From Falsiruegeria mediterranea M17 (GTDB lineage: Bacteria > Pseudomonadota > Alphaproteobacteria > Rhodobacterales > Rhodobacteraceae), in assembly GCF_900302455.1 (NCBI RefSeq), contig NZ_ONZG01000007.1:1-64000 (forward strand): a stretch of 64,000 nucleotides of DNA, in the 5' to 3' direction. This document shows positions 55,149 through 64,000 of this stretch, in pieces. The notes under the pieces were generated by a model. It did no database searches and was not told the DNA's origin. It was given only the letters and a program-made list of their open reading frames with translations. The number at the start of each line of letters is the position of its first letter. Position 1 is the stretch's first letter. The position numbers were made by a program, and so were the translations under genes.

Positions 55149-56630
55149 TCACTGCCCCTGATCCAACGTCAGAACGGCCGAAATCGGCGCAAGGGCCACG
55201 CGGCTGGCGCGGTCTTGCAAACCCCAAAGCAGCAGCGCGGACATCGTGTCGGGACGCACGCGACCCAGCATGATCACGGCGCCTTCTTGTCCCGCACGAA
55301 ACGCCGCCTGATCCAGGAACCGGCGCATCACTGTCGGCGTCTGCCCCGCCCCATCAAAATCGCGGAATACCACAGCTGATGGCACACCAGCGCGAGCCGC
55401 CAGTTTTTGCGCCGTGTTCAGGCCATTGTCCTGCGTTACCAGACCCCGGCCTGTGCCTCCGGCGATGGCGGCGACTTGATCCGACAGCGCACGGTTGCCT
55501 TGAATGCCTGATCCGGTGCCCTCGATGATGGCAACGGTTTCCGGCAAAGTTTCGAGCCAGACTGACATCGAAACCTCGGCGTCCTGTGCGGTGGCGGCGG
55601 CCGGCAGGTCGGTCATGGCCAACACCTCGAACCCGGCATCGCGATAGGTTTTCATCTTCTCAGCCGCGCCCGGCCCGGACGGGTCGATGGCAAAGGACAG
55701 CGGATAGGGAAATTCCTGCAGCGCCTCGAGTCCCAGTGAATCTGCGTCATCAATCAGCACAATCGCCATCAGCGGCTTGTCTTCAGTGTTCTCGAACGGG
55801 GCGGCGTAAGCTTCGATCGGGGGGATCGCATCCGGATCGGCCTGGGCAGTGGCGACGTTGTCACGTTCGGTCAGCGGCACAACAGGCGTTCCGATGTTGG
55901 GGCTTGGCGCGGTTCCCGCCAAGCTACCCTCGCTGGGGGCCTCGGCCTGTTGCGGCGGCTCAGCCTCTGCCTCGGGCGTCGGGGCCTCGGGCTCGGGCTG
56001 TTCGGCTGTTTGCGTATCCGGGTTTGGCGCGTCTTCGGTCGTGGGGGCCTGCGTTTCCGGTGCAGCAGTCGCCGTTTCAGGCTCGGACTGTTCCGGTGCT
56101 GGTGTGGCCGGAGCAGTATCCTCGGCCGTTTGTGAGGTTCCAAACCCTGTAGTGCTGTCCTCGACACTTGGGGCCGTGGGCTGGCTGGGTTGTTCCACAA
56201 CGCTCGGGGCCTGAGCCTGATCATCCGGCGCGGGCAATTCGGTGGTGGAGGAGGATGGTGCCACAGGGTCGTCGGTGTTCACCGCGACATCGGTCTCGCC
56301 AGCAGTTTGCGGCGTATCCAAGCCACCCGTAGCCTCTCCAACCGATGGCTTGTCGCCGGGTTGCGTGTCGCTGTCGGCCATGGCGTCCAGATCATCACCA
56401 GAGGTCTGACCGGCATCCGGCGCGCGCGGGGCCAATTCGACCAGATCCGCATCCTTGCCCGCCGGGGCCTGACCGCTGCCTTCTTCGGTCGGCGCCGGAT
56501 CGCTGCCCGCTTTGGGCGTGTTGGCCACCAGTTCGGGCCGCTGAGGCAATGGGAACGACAAAGACAAAATTGCCGCCGCGCCAGTCACCACGACGCCCCC
56601 GACCAGAAGTCCTCCGAAAAATCCACGCAT
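55149..56630 (-). CDS. YibQ-like divergent polysaccharide deacetylase with long acidic linker
   Basis: The 493-residue protein has an N-terminal membrane anchor (FFGGLLVGGVVVTGAAAILSL). A low-complexity Pro/Ala/Glu/Thr-rich stretch runs over about residues 35-255 (many PAPE- and TAEQPEPE-like units). A C-terminal divergent polysaccharide deacetylase domain follows (MAIVLIDDADSLGLEALQEF; FAIDPSGPGAAEKMKTYRDAGFEVLAMTDLP in parts). The linker would span the periplasm or cell wall. YibQ-type proteins are poorly characterised and a cell-envelope role is inferred. It is divergent from trpG. Confidence 0.75.
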   Translation of the reverse strand: MRGFFGGLLVGGVVVTGAAAILSLSFPLPQRPELVANTPKAGSDPAPTEEGSGQAPAGKDADLVELAPRAPDAGQTSGDDLDAMADSDTQPGDKPSVGEATGGLDTPQTAGETDVAVNTDDPVAPSSSTTELPAPDDQAQAPSVVEQPSQPTAPSVEDSTTGFGTSQTAEDTAPATPAPEQSEPETATAAPETQAPTTEDAPNPDTQTAEQPEPEAPTPEAEAEPPQQAEAPSEGSLAGTAPSPNIGTPVVPLTERDNVATAQADPDAIPPIEAYAAPFENTEDKPLMAIVLIDDADSLGLEALQEFPYPLSFAIDPSGPGAAEKMKTYRDAGFEVLAMTDLPAAATAQDAEVSMSVWLETLPETVAIIEGTGSGIQGNRALSDQVAAIAGGTGRGLVTQDNGLNTAQKLAARAGVPSAVVFRDFDGAGQTPTVMRRFLDQAAFRAGQEGAVIMLGRVRPDTMSALLLWGLQDRASRVALAPISAVLTLDQGQ

Positions 56631-56806
56631 CGCTGCCGCGCCCCTTTTGCCCGTTGCATTCCTGTCACCGTCTAAGCGGCGTTGATGATCGATACCAATT
56701 GCCCTGACAAGCGCCCTTGACGCTGCCGTGCAAGCCTGAACATGTATACGCCAACACTATACTGCGGCTGAGGCTTTTGGCACCAGCCCTTAATGGACGG
56801 ATCATC

Positions 56807-57388
56807 ATGCTGCTGCTGATCGACAACTACGACAGTTTTACCTACAACCTTGTGCACTATCTGGGCGAGCTTGGGGCCGAGGTCGAAATTCACCGCAACG
56901 ATGCCATCGACGTGCAACAGGCGATGGCGATGAACCCCGCCGGTATCCTGCTAAGCCCCGGACCCTGCGACCCCGATCAGGCGGGCATCTGCCTGGCCTT
57001 GACCAAGGCAGCGGCTGAGACGCGTACCCCACTGATGGGCGTTTGCCTGGGTCATCAGACCATCGGTCAAGCGTTCGGCGGTGATGTGGTGCGCTGCCAT
57101 GAGATCGTGCATGGCAAGATGGGCACCATGTCCCACACTGGCAAAGGACTGTTTGCAGGGCTGCCGTCACCGTTTCAGGCGACGCGCTACCACTCGTTGG
57201 TCGTGGACCGCGACACCCTGCCCGACTGCCTTGAAATCACGGCAGAATTGGAAGACGGCACCATCATGGGCCTGCAGCACAAGGAGCTGCCCATTCACGG
57301 TGTGCAGTTCCACCCGGAATCGATTGCATCCGAGCATGGTCACGCCTTGCTGCAAAACTTCCTCAATGAGATGAAAGTCCCGGCATGA
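56807..57388 (+). CDS. trpG: Anthranilate synthase component II (glutamine amidotransferase)
   Basis: The 193-residue protein is a class I glutamine amidotransferase: [34 protein letters not shown], the nucleophile Cys in [15 protein letters not shown], and [14 protein letters not shown] with the catalytic His and Glu. It supplies ammonia to TrpE. ATG 56807 is the family's usual start; a 30-codon extension is not. It overlaps trpD by four bases. Confidence 0.92.
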   Translation: MLLLIDNYDSFTYNLVHYLGELGAEVEIHRNDAIDVQQAMAMNPAGILLSPGPCDPDQAGICLALTKAAAETRTPLMGVCLGHQTIGQAFGGDVVRCHEIVHGKMGTMSHTGKGLFAGLPSPFQATRYHSLVVDRDTLPDCLEITAELEDGTIMGLQHKELPIHGVQFHPESIASEHGHALLQNFLNEMKVPA

Positions 57389-58404
57389 GTGACGCTCTGA
57401 AACCGCTCATCGGCGCGGCAGCCGAGCGCGCCCTGACCCGTGACGAGGCCGAGACCGCCTTTGGAATTCTTTTCAATGGCGAGGCAACGCCGTCCCAAAT
57501 CGGCGGTCTGCTGATGGCCCTGCGCACACGCGGCGAGACGGTGGATGAATACGCCGCTGCCGCTGCCGTCATGCGCGCCAAATGCAACGCCGTGCGCGCG
57601 CCCAAAGGGGCGATGGACATTGTCGGCACTGGGGGCGATGGCAAAAACACGCTCAACATCTCGACCGCAACCGCTTTTGTGGTGGCTGGCGCCGGTGTGG
57701 TCGTGGCCAAGCATGGCAACCGCAACCTGAGTTCGAAATCGGGCACCGCAGATCTGCAATCGCAGATGGGGATCAACGTGATGGTTGGCCCGGATGTGGT
57801 GGAACGGGCGCTGTCCGAGGCCGGGATCGGGTTCATGATGGCCCCAATGCATCACCCGGCGACTGCCCATGTAATGCCCACGCGGGCTGAGCTGGGGACG
57901 CGCACGATCTTCAACATCCTGGGGCCGCTGACCAATCCAGCAGGCGTAAAACGCCAGCTGACCGGCGCCTTTACCCGCGACCTAATCCGCCCCATGGCGG
58001 AAACCTTGGGTCTGCTGGGATCCGACAAAGCATGGCTGGTCCATGGCTCGGACGGCACCGACGAGCTGACCATCACAGGCATCAGCTGGGTTGCCGCTTT
58101 GGAAGACGGCGCCGTGAAAGAGGTGGAACTGCACCCCGAGGACGCGGGCCTGCCGGTTCACCCGTTTGCAGACATCGTCGGCGGCACACCTGAAGAAAAC
58201 GCTGTCGCCTTCCGCGCGCTGCTGGACGGCGCGCCCTCAGCTTATCGCGATGCTGTGCTGCTGAACTCTGCCGCAGCTTTGGTGGTGGCCGAGGCCGTTT
58301 CGGACCTGCGCGAGGGTGTCGCGATGGCAGCCGAGAGCATCGACAGCGGCAAGGCCAAAGACAAGATCACCGCCCTGGCGCGTATTACACAAGGCACGAC
58401 ATGA
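57385..58404 (+). CDS. trpD: Anthranilate phosphoribosyltransferase
   Basis: The 339-residue protein has the TrpD signatures: [20 protein letters not shown], the PRPP loop [51 protein letters not shown] and [12 protein letters not shown]. It transfers phosphoribose to anthranilate. It is coupled to trpG and trpC by four-base overlaps. Length is normal. Confidence 0.94.
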   Translation: MSDALKPLIGAAAERALTRDEAETAFGILFNGEATPSQIGGLLMALRTRGETVDEYAAAAAVMRAKCNAVRAPKGAMDIVGTGGDGKNTLNISTATAFVVAGAGVVVAKHGNRNLSSKSGTADLQSQMGINVMVGPDVVERALSEAGIGFMMAPMHHPATAHVMPTRAELGTRTIFNILGPLTNPAGVKRQLTGAFTRDLIRPMAETLGLLGSDKAWLVHGSDGTDELTITGISWVAALEDGAVKEVELHPEDAGLPVHPFADIVGGTPEENAVAFRALLDGAPSAYRDAVLLNSAAALVVAEAVSDLREGVAMAAESIDSGKAKDKITALARITQGTT

Positions 58405-59213
58405 CCGACACTATCCTGGACAAAATCAAGGCCTACAAGCTGGAAGAAGTGGCCGCTGACAAGGCCAAAAAATCACTGGACGAGCTTGAGGCCGAGGCCC
58501 GCGATGCTGGCCCTGTGCGCCCCTTTTCCAAGGCTCTCTTCGACGCCAGCCGCGACGGCTATGGCCTGATCGCCGAAATCAAGAAAGCCAGCCCTTCCAA
58601 AGGCTTGATCCGCCCCGAGTTCGACCCGCCAGCCCTGGCGCAGGCTTATGAGGCGGGTGGCGCAGCCTGTCTATCCGTGCTGACCGACACGCCCAGTTTT
58701 CAGGGCGACAAATCCTTTCTGACTGAAGCAAGGGCCGCCTGTAGCCTGCCCGCATTGCGCAAGGATTTCATGTATGATCCCTATCAGGTGGTCGAGGCCC
58801 GCGCGCTTGGCGGCGACTGCATCCTGATCATCATGGCCTCGGTCGAGGATGGCCAAGCCGCCGAGCTGGAACAGACCGCTTTTGACTGGGGCATGGACGT
58901 GTTGATCGAAGTGCACGACGAGGCCGAGCTGGAGCGCGCCGAGCAGTTGAAAAGCCCGCTTATCGGCATCAACAACCGCAACCTCAAGACCTTTGAAACC
59001 TCGCTGGACACCACCAAGCGTCTGTCAAAGCTGGTTTCGATCGACCGTACGATCGTCTGCGAGAGTGGCCTGAACAGTGCCGCCGACCTCACCGACATCG
59101 CCCGGTATGGCGCACGCTGTTTCCTGATCGGCGAAAGCCTGATGCGTCAGAACGACGTGACCGCAGCGACGCGCGAGATTCTGGCCAATCCCCTGGTTCC
59201 GGGGGCGATGTAA
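58401..59213 (+). CDS. trpC: Indole-3-glycerol phosphate synthase
   Basis: The 270-residue TIM-barrel protein carries [21 protein letters not shown] (catalytic Lys), [54 protein letters not shown] and [19 protein letters not shown]. It makes indole-glycerol phosphate in tryptophan synthesis. It is a single-function TrpC without a fused TrpF. The end overlaps the moaC start by one base. Confidence 0.94.
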   Translation: MTDTILDKIKAYKLEEVAADKAKKSLDELEAEARDAGPVRPFSKALFDASRDGYGLIAEIKKASPSKGLIRPEFDPPALAQAYEAGGAACLSVLTDTPSFQGDKSFLTEARAACSLPALRKDFMYDPYQVVEARALGGDCILIIMASVEDGQAAELEQTAFDWGMDVLIEVHDEAELERAEQLKSPLIGINNRNLKTFETSLDTTKRLSKLVSIDRTIVCESGLNSAADLTDIARYGARCFLIGESLMRQNDVTAATREILANPLVPGAM

Positions 59214-59686
59214 TGGCGCTCACGCATTTTGACGGCAAGGGCGACGCGCATATGGTGGATGTGTCCGACAAGGACGTGACGTCCCGCATCGCCGTGGCCC
59301 GAGGTTACATCAAGATGCAGCGCGAAACCTTTGATATCATTTCAGAAGGTCGCGCAAAGAAGGGCGATGTTCTGGGTGTGGCGCGTCTTGCGGGCATCAT
59401 GGGCGCCAAGAAAACCGCCGACCTGATCCCGTTGTGTCACCCGCTGCCGATCACCAAGGTTTCGGTCGAGATGGAGTTGGACGCGGATCTGCCGGGCGTC
59501 CGGATCGAGGCGACGGTTAAGACCACCGGCCAAACCGGCGTCGAGATGGAGGCACTGACTGCGGTGTCGACCACTGCGCTCACGATCTATGACATGTCCA
59601 AGGCCGTCGACAAATCCATGGAAATCGGTGGCATTCACGTTCAGCTGAAAGACGGTGGAAAGTCAGGCCGTTACGAGGCAAAATGA
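59213..59686 (+). CDS. moaC: Cyclic pyranopterin monophosphate synthase
   Basis: The 157-residue protein is Moa[70 protein letters not shown] and [18 protein letters not shown]. It works in molybdenum cofactor synthesis, forming cPMP. It is placed between trpC and moeA with tight overlaps. The cofactor is needed by NapA in this window. Confidence 0.93.
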   Translation: MALTHFDGKGDAHMVDVSDKDVTSRIAVARGYIKMQRETFDIISEGRAKKGDVLGVARLAGIMGAKKTADLIPLCHPLPITKVSVEMELDADLPGVRIEATVKTTGQTGVEMEALTAVSTTALTIYDMSKAVDKSMEIGGIHVQLKDGGKSGRYEAK

Positions 59687-60855
59687 TCACCGTAGACGAA
59701 GCCCGCGCGCTGCTTTTGGATCTGGTTCAAACCGGCGAGATAGAAGAGGTTCCGCTGGCCCAGGCCTCCACCCGGGTGTTGGCCAGTGACGTGGCCGCTA
59801 CGCGCGATCAGCCCCCTTTCGCGGCCTCTTCCATGGACGGTTATGCCATCAAGGCTGCCGAAGTCGAGCAGCACGCCATGTTCAAACTCATCGGCGAAGC
59901 AGCGGCCGGGCATGGATTTGACGGCACCGTTGGGGCCGGTCAGGCGGTCCGCATATTTACCGGCGCGCCGATCCCGCAAGGGGCTGACTTTGTTGTCATC
60001 CAGGAAGATGTCGATCGCAAAGGCGACCTCATCACGATCTCGGACGATCCAGGATCCAAGGACAATATCCGCCCCGCTGGCGTCGACTTCCGGGTTGGCG
60101 ACACGATCTCGGCCCCGCGCCCTCTCCGGCCTGAGGATGTGGCGCTGATGGCCTCGATGAACATCCCCCGCGTGCCGGTGCGCCGCAAGCCGGTGATTGC
60201 CTTGATCTCGACCGGTGATGAACTGGTCATGCCCGGCGAGGTTCCGGGTCCCGATCAGATCATCGCGTCGAATACATTTGGGCTTAAGGCCTTGTTCGAA
60301 CGCCACGGCGCCCATGTGCGTGTTTTGCCCATTGCCCGAGACACCGTCGCCTCGCTCGAGACCACCTTTGGGTTGGCACAAGGCGCTGATCTGGTGGTGA
60401 CCATTGGCGGCGCTTCGGTCGGGGATCACGATCTGGTGGCGCAGACCACGCAGCAACTGGGGATGGAGCGGTCGTTCTACAAGGTCCGGATGCGCCCCGG
60501 CAAACCGTTGATGGCGGGCCGTTTGGCGGGTGCCGCAATGGTTGGACTGCCTGGAAATCCCGTTTCTGCAATGGTTTGCGGCTATGTCTTCATCTTGCCG
60601 ATGCTGCGCAAGATGCTGGGACAAAGCGAAGAGGCTGACGCCTTGGTGACCGCGACCCTGAGCCATGATATCGCGCAAAACGGCCCCAGGCAGCACTACA
60701 TGCGCGCCCGCGTCGAAGGTGGCAAAATCAGTGTGTTCGACAATCAGGACAGCTCGCTCTTGTCGGTTCTTTCTAAGTCAAATGCACTGGCAGTCCGCGC
60801 TTCGGATGATCCTGCACGCAGCGCCGGAGAGACATTGCACTACCTGCCGTTGTAA
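59683..60855 (+). CDS. moeA: Molybdopterin molybdenumtransferase
   Basis: The 390-residue protein matches Moe[91 protein letters not shown] and [16 protein letters not shown]. It inserts molybdate into molybdopterin-AMP. It overlaps moaC by four bases and is followed by the lexA promoter. Confidence 0.92.
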   Translation: MITVDEARALLLDLVQTGEIEEVPLAQASTRVLASDVAATRDQPPFAASSMDGYAIKAAEVEQHAMFKLIGEAAAGHGFDGTVGAGQAVRIFTGAPIPQGADFVVIQEDVDRKGDLITISDDPGSKDNIRPAGVDFRVGDTISAPRPLRPEDVALMASMNIPRVPVRRKPVIALISTGDELVMPGEVPGPDQIIASNTFGLKALFERHGAHVRVLPIARDTVASLETTFGLAQGADLVVTIGGASVGDHDLVAQTTQQLGMERSFYKVRMRPGKPLMAGRLAGAAMVGLPGNPVSAMVCGYVFILPMLRKMLGQSEEADALVTATLSHDIAQNGPRQHYMRARVEGGKISVFDNQDSSLLSVLSKSNALAVRASDDPARSAGETLHYLPL

Positions 60856-60874
60856 GGTGGCTCAAGAACAAGCG

Positions 60875-60903
60875 TTGACACAAAACAGGAACATGCGTAG
60901 AAC
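60875..60903 (+). promoter_or_regulatory. lexA promoter with alphaproteobacterial SOS box
   Basis: GAAC-ATGCGTA-GAAC at 60889-60903 is an exact GAAC-N7-GAAC direct repeat, the LexA operator of alphaproteobacteria. A TTGACA at 60875-60880 is a good -35, and the SOS box overlaps the expected -10. A degenerate second box (GAAC-N7-GACA) starts at 60866. LexA would repress itself here. Confidence 0.8.
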
Positions 60904-60935
60904 AAATGTAAACGCATAGATCCTGAGGTGACGTA

Positions 60936-61634
60936 ATGCTGACCAAGAAGCAACTGGATTTGTTGGAGTTTATTCACAAACGGCTCCAAGCGGACGGCGT
61001 GCCCCCCAGTTTCGACGAAATGAAGGTTGCGTTGGACCTGCGCAGCAAATCCGGCATTCACCGTTTGATCACCGCCCTGGAAGAACGCGGGTTCATCCGG
61101 CGGTTGGCCCATAGGGCCCGCGCGATCGAGATCGTGAAGCTGCCCGAAAGTCTGGGTGGCGAGCCCTCGGTCGGCTTTACCCCCCGCGTGATCGAAGGCG
61201 ACCGCCCCGAAGCGGGACGCCTCGCCAATTCCGAGCCCATCACCATTCACGCGGTCGAATTGCCTGTCATGGGCCGCATCGCGGCCGGTGTGCCGATCGA
61301 AGCAATCAACCAGCAATCGCACCAGGTTGCGGTCCCCGGGCAGATGCTTTCGGGCAACGGCGAGCACTATGCCCTTGAAGTTAAGGGCGATTCCATGATC
61401 GACGCGGGTATCAACGATGGCGATGTCGTGGTCATTCGTGAAACCTCGACCGCTGAAAACGGGGACATCGTTGTTGCTCTGGTTGAGGATCAAGAAGCCA
61501 CGCTGAAGCGGTTCTTCCGCCGTGGCAATGTCATCGCGCTAGAGGCGGCGAACCCCGCGTATGAGACACGCATGTTCCCTGACAACAAGGTCAAGGTGCA
61601 GGGGCGTCTGGTCGGTCTGATCCGCACTTATTGA
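60936..61634 (+). CDS. lexA: LexA repressor
   Basis: The 232-residue protein has an N-terminal winged HTH ([40 protein letters not shown]), an autocleavage site A117-G118 in GRIAAGVP, and the catalytic dyad S153 ([10 protein letters not shown]) and K191 (ATLKRFF). RecA-stimulated self-cleavage induces the SOS response. Length is typical of alphaproteobacterial LexA. GAGGTGACG precedes the ATG. The stop is three bases from the convergent comEC. Confidence 0.94.
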   Translation: MLTKKQLDLLEFIHKRLQADGVPPSFDEMKVALDLRSKSGIHRLITALEERGFIRRLAHRARAIEIVKLPESLGGEPSVGFTPRVIEGDRPEAGRLANSEPITIHAVELPVMGRIAAGVPIEAINQQSHQVAVPGQMLSGNGEHYALEVKGDSMIDAGINDGDVVVIRETSTAENGDIVVALVEDQEATLKRFFRRGNVIALEAANPAYETRMFPDNKVKVQGRLVGLIRTY

Positions 61635-61637
61635 ACG

Positions 61638-63659
61638 TCACTCTCGCGTATTCCACAAGCGGCGGCCCGTAATCTGGGCCGCCGTTTTCATGCCCGCGTC
61701 CGAGATTGCGAGGCTCCCCGTTTCGCGCAGTCGCTGCGGATCAAACGAGTGGCACCCGCCCGGGATCGTTGCCGGAACCGAGGTGACGACAATCTGGTTC
61801 GCTTTGCAGCGATCGAACCCGGCAACTGCACGCTTGCCCAACAGATGGATGATTTCCAAGTCACCGACGGTCATTCGGCGTTGCTTGTCTTCACCATCGG
61901 TCCAGCGCAAGGCCGCGTGCTGCTGATCCGCTGCATCCCCGTCGTTTTCCAGCCAAACCGTTGCGATGAACCCTGCCCCTTTGGGCTTACTCAACGCTCG
62001 GCCATTCTGAGTCAGTACGCCGACCAACCCGCCGGTATCCGCAATCAGAACACCGGGCCGTTCTGCCTGGGTCCAAAGCGCCAGCGCCGCGGCCGCTGGA
62101 ACCACGCCCATCCAACGCAGCCCCCCACGCCACAGCATGAGCCAAAGAAACCCGATCGATAGCAGCGGCAGCGTCAGTTCTGTCGGAGACATGATGCGCC
62201 GCTGTGCGCCCTCCATATCCGACACCCAATGTGCGACCCATAGAATCCACCGCAATCCGGCCCCCATCAGCTCCAACCCGATCCATTCCAGCCCCAAGGG
62301 CGCAAGGCACGCCGCCAAAACGGCCGCGGGGATGACAAGGATCCCCATCAGTGGCACCGACAACAAGTTGGCGATCAGCCCATAGCTGGCAACGGTGTTG
62401 AAATGCGCCGCCCCAAAGGGCGCAGTGGCCAACCCCGCCACGGCAGAACTGATGACAACGCCCAGGATGGGTTTGAGCCAATTGGGCCCCATGGACCATG
62501 CCATGTCCCGGATCGTGCCAAACACCGCGATCAACGCTGCGGTTGCAGCAAAAGACATCTGGAACCCGGGCCCCAGCAAGCTTTCGGGACGCAGTACGAG
62601 AACGATCATCGCCGCCACAGCAACGGCCCTGAGCGACAGCGCGCGGCGATCCACCAACACAGCACAGAGCATCACGGCGACCATGACAAAGGCGCGCTCG
62701 GTTGCGACGTTGCCGCCTGACAGGGCCAGATAGACCGCAGCGGCGGCCAAAGCGCCGAGGGCTGCGATCTTTTTGACAGGCATCCGCAGGGCCAGCGACG
62801 GGATCAACGACAACGCTGTGCGCAAAGCTCCAAACACAAAAGCTGTGAGCAAACCCATGTGCAGGCCCGAGATCGCCAACAGATGTGCCAGGTTGCTTGT
62901 GCGCAGATCCCGCAACGTCTCTTGGCTTACGGCACTGCGGTCGCCCGTGGTGATGGCGGCAGCGAAGCCCCCAACTTCTCCGGGCAGGATCGATTGGATG
63001 TGGCGCGAGGTCGACAAACGCAGCCGGTAGATCCAGACACCCCAGTCGCCATAGTCCGGCGCTCCGGTCCTTAGGACCGGGGTTCGCGTATATCCGACGG
63101 CGCCAAGCCCCAGAAACCAGGCATGACGCCGGAAATCGAAACCGCCCGGCTCGACCGGGCCTTGTGGTGGCGACAGGTGACCGGTCGCCATGATGACATC
63201 GCCAGGTGTCAGCACAGGTGATGCGCCATGCAAGGACAGGCGAACCTTGTGGGGCACCTCATCTGGCGACACCCGAGTCAGGCGCACATGGTCCAGCGTG
63301 ATCCGCACCGCGTCCGAGGCAGAGCGGTCGATGGCGATGACGCGCCCCTCGACCGGGCCGTAATAGCGCCACTCCAAGACCGGCCCTGAAACACTGTGTG
63401 CCCGAACCCCGGCCAGCACAAAGCCCAAGGAGATCAGAGAGATACAGGCAATCAGCGGGGTCCAGACATCCGGGTATCGCAAGGCCCGAAAGAAACCCGC
63501 TCCGGCAGTGACCGACAAGAGCCCGTAGGCCCACCAATCGGGTTCGGATTTGAGCAGAAAATACAAACCGATCCCGATGCCCAGGCAGACAGGCGACCAG
63601 GGGAACAAATACCCGCGCTGTTCTTGCAGGGCGGCCTCGGTCCGTACCAGAACGCGCAT
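61638..63659 (-). CDS. comEC: ComEC/Rec2-family DNA-uptake channel protein
   Basis: The 673-residue membrane protein has an N-terminal DUF4131-like OB-fold region (about 40-190), the competence domain with many helices (FAAAITTGDRSAVSQETLRDL; NLAHLLAISGLHMGLLTAFV; SGGNVATERAFVM) and a C-terminal tail. The tail lacks the HxHxDH metal motif of the beta-lactamase-like domain found in many ComEC proteins. ComEC translocates single-stranded DNA into the cytoplasm during transformation. Rhodobacterales often have this form. It is divergent from gltX and convergent with lexA. Confidence 0.82.
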   Translation of the reverse strand: MRVLVRTEAALQEQRGYLFPWSPVCLGIGIGLYFLLKSEPDWWAYGLLSVTAGAGFFRALRYPDVWTPLIACISLISLGFVLAGVRAHSVSGPVLEWRYYGPVEGRVIAIDRSASDAVRITLDHVRLTRVSPDEVPHKVRLSLHGASPVLTPGDVIMATGHLSPPQGPVEPGGFDFRRHAWFLGLGAVGYTRTPVLRTGAPDYGDWGVWIYRLRLSTSRHIQSILPGEVGGFAAAITTGDRSAVSQETLRDLRTSNLAHLLAISGLHMGLLTAFVFGALRTALSLIPSLALRMPVKKIAALGALAAAAVYLALSGGNVATERAFVMVAVMLCAVLVDRRALSLRAVAVAAMIVLVLRPESLLGPGFQMSFAATAALIAVFGTIRDMAWSMGPNWLKPILGVVISSAVAGLATAPFGAAHFNTVASYGLIANLLSVPLMGILVIPAAVLAACLAPLGLEWIGLELMGAGLRWILWVAHWVSDMEGAQRRIMSPTELTLPLLSIGFLWLMLWRGGLRWMGVVPAAAALALWTQAERPGVLIADTGGLVGVLTQNGRALSKPKGAGFIATVWLENDGDAADQQHAALRWTDGEDKQRRMTVGDLEIIHLLGKRAVAGFDRCKANQIVVTSVPATIPGGCHSFDPQRLRETGSLAISDAGMKTAAQITGRRLWNTRE
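61660..61688 (+). terminator. lexA terminator inside the 3' end of comEC
   Basis: CGGCGGCCC-GTAATCT-GGGCCGCCG then TTTT is a perfect 9-bp stem with a T-run, 26 bp past the lexA stop. The same bases encode the last residues of comEC on the other strand. Confidence 0.75.
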
Positions 63660-63729
63660 GCTTGCTCCTATCCGTCCGTCTGGTTAGACAGGCGGAAACG
63701 TTACCGCCACCATAGTTACCAAAAGGTAA

Positions 63730-64000
<271 letters not shown>

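Overview
The window is about 64 kb of GC-rich chromosomal DNA from an alphaproteobacterium. It is most likely a marine member of the Roseobacter group (Rhodobacteraceae, Ruegeria-like). The evidence is a TMAO transport and demethylation operon of the roseobacter type, a GAAC-N7-GAAC SOS box at lexA, a B12-dependent ribonucleotide reductase, a periplasmic nitrate reductase operon and overall gene-family content. The genus is inferred from gene content, since no rRNA or marker gene settles it.

Region 1 (1-8.3 kb) is a one-carbon and methylated-amine module. It starts with the 5' end of fhs (formate-THF ligase) and a LysR regulator on the minus strand. Divergent from these runs a tight operon: a glycine-betaine/TMAO-type binding protein, an ATPase, a permease with two fused membrane domains, a small cupin and a 799-residue DUF1989-GcvT protein that I identify as TMAO demethylase (Tdm). 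The divergent promoter holds six TTGCC/GGCAA half-sites, including a perfect 7-bp inverted repeat around an 11-bp centre. Region 2 (8.3-12.95 kb) looks accessory. It has a small secreted protein, a long stretch without genes, a tannase/feruloyl-esterase-family hydrolase and an MFS carrier, and it ends next to a tRNA-Leu gene.

Region 3 (13-32.5 kb) is housekeeping and metabolism. It contains DedA/YqaA and DsbB; an arginine-catabolism operon (arginase, CtlX-like hydrolase, ornithine cyclodeaminase) divergent from an Lrp regulator; an HNH nuclease and a pseudouridine synthase; an AlkA-type glycosylase/esterase/GNAT operon; an MFS carrier and a MarR regulator; squalene/phytoene-synthase-like, citramalate synthase and cysS genes; VOC and aminotransferase genes; an outer-membrane protein; an MttB-family methyltransferase without pyrrolysine; and a small EF-hand protein. 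A long compound repeat occurs twice, at 19.2 and 22.4 kb.

Region 4 (33-42.3 kb) holds class II ribonucleotide reductase nrdJ, with candidate NrdR boxes, followed by the napEFDABC operon. napE is only 58 codons. An FNR/Dnr-type site lies upstream, then tRNA-Pro. Region 5 (42.3-64 kb) has DUF192 and a double cold-shock protein, pdxH, fabI, lysE, gpt, an aminotransferase, a PpiD-like foldase, trpE, an alpha/beta hydrolase, cpdB, cspA, a YibQ-like deacetylase, trpGDC-moaC-moeA, lexA with its SOS box, comEC and the 5' end of gltX.

No CRISPR array, complete insertion sequence, prophage or plasmid gene was seen. I found no clearly new multi-gene system. The most interesting leads are the LysR half-site cluster and the uncharacterised cupin in the TMAO operon, the 19-bp repeat shared by the nrdJ control region and the napC stop codon, the two-copy compound repeat, a well-placed short frame before the MttB-family gene, and a lexA terminator embedded in the end of comEC.
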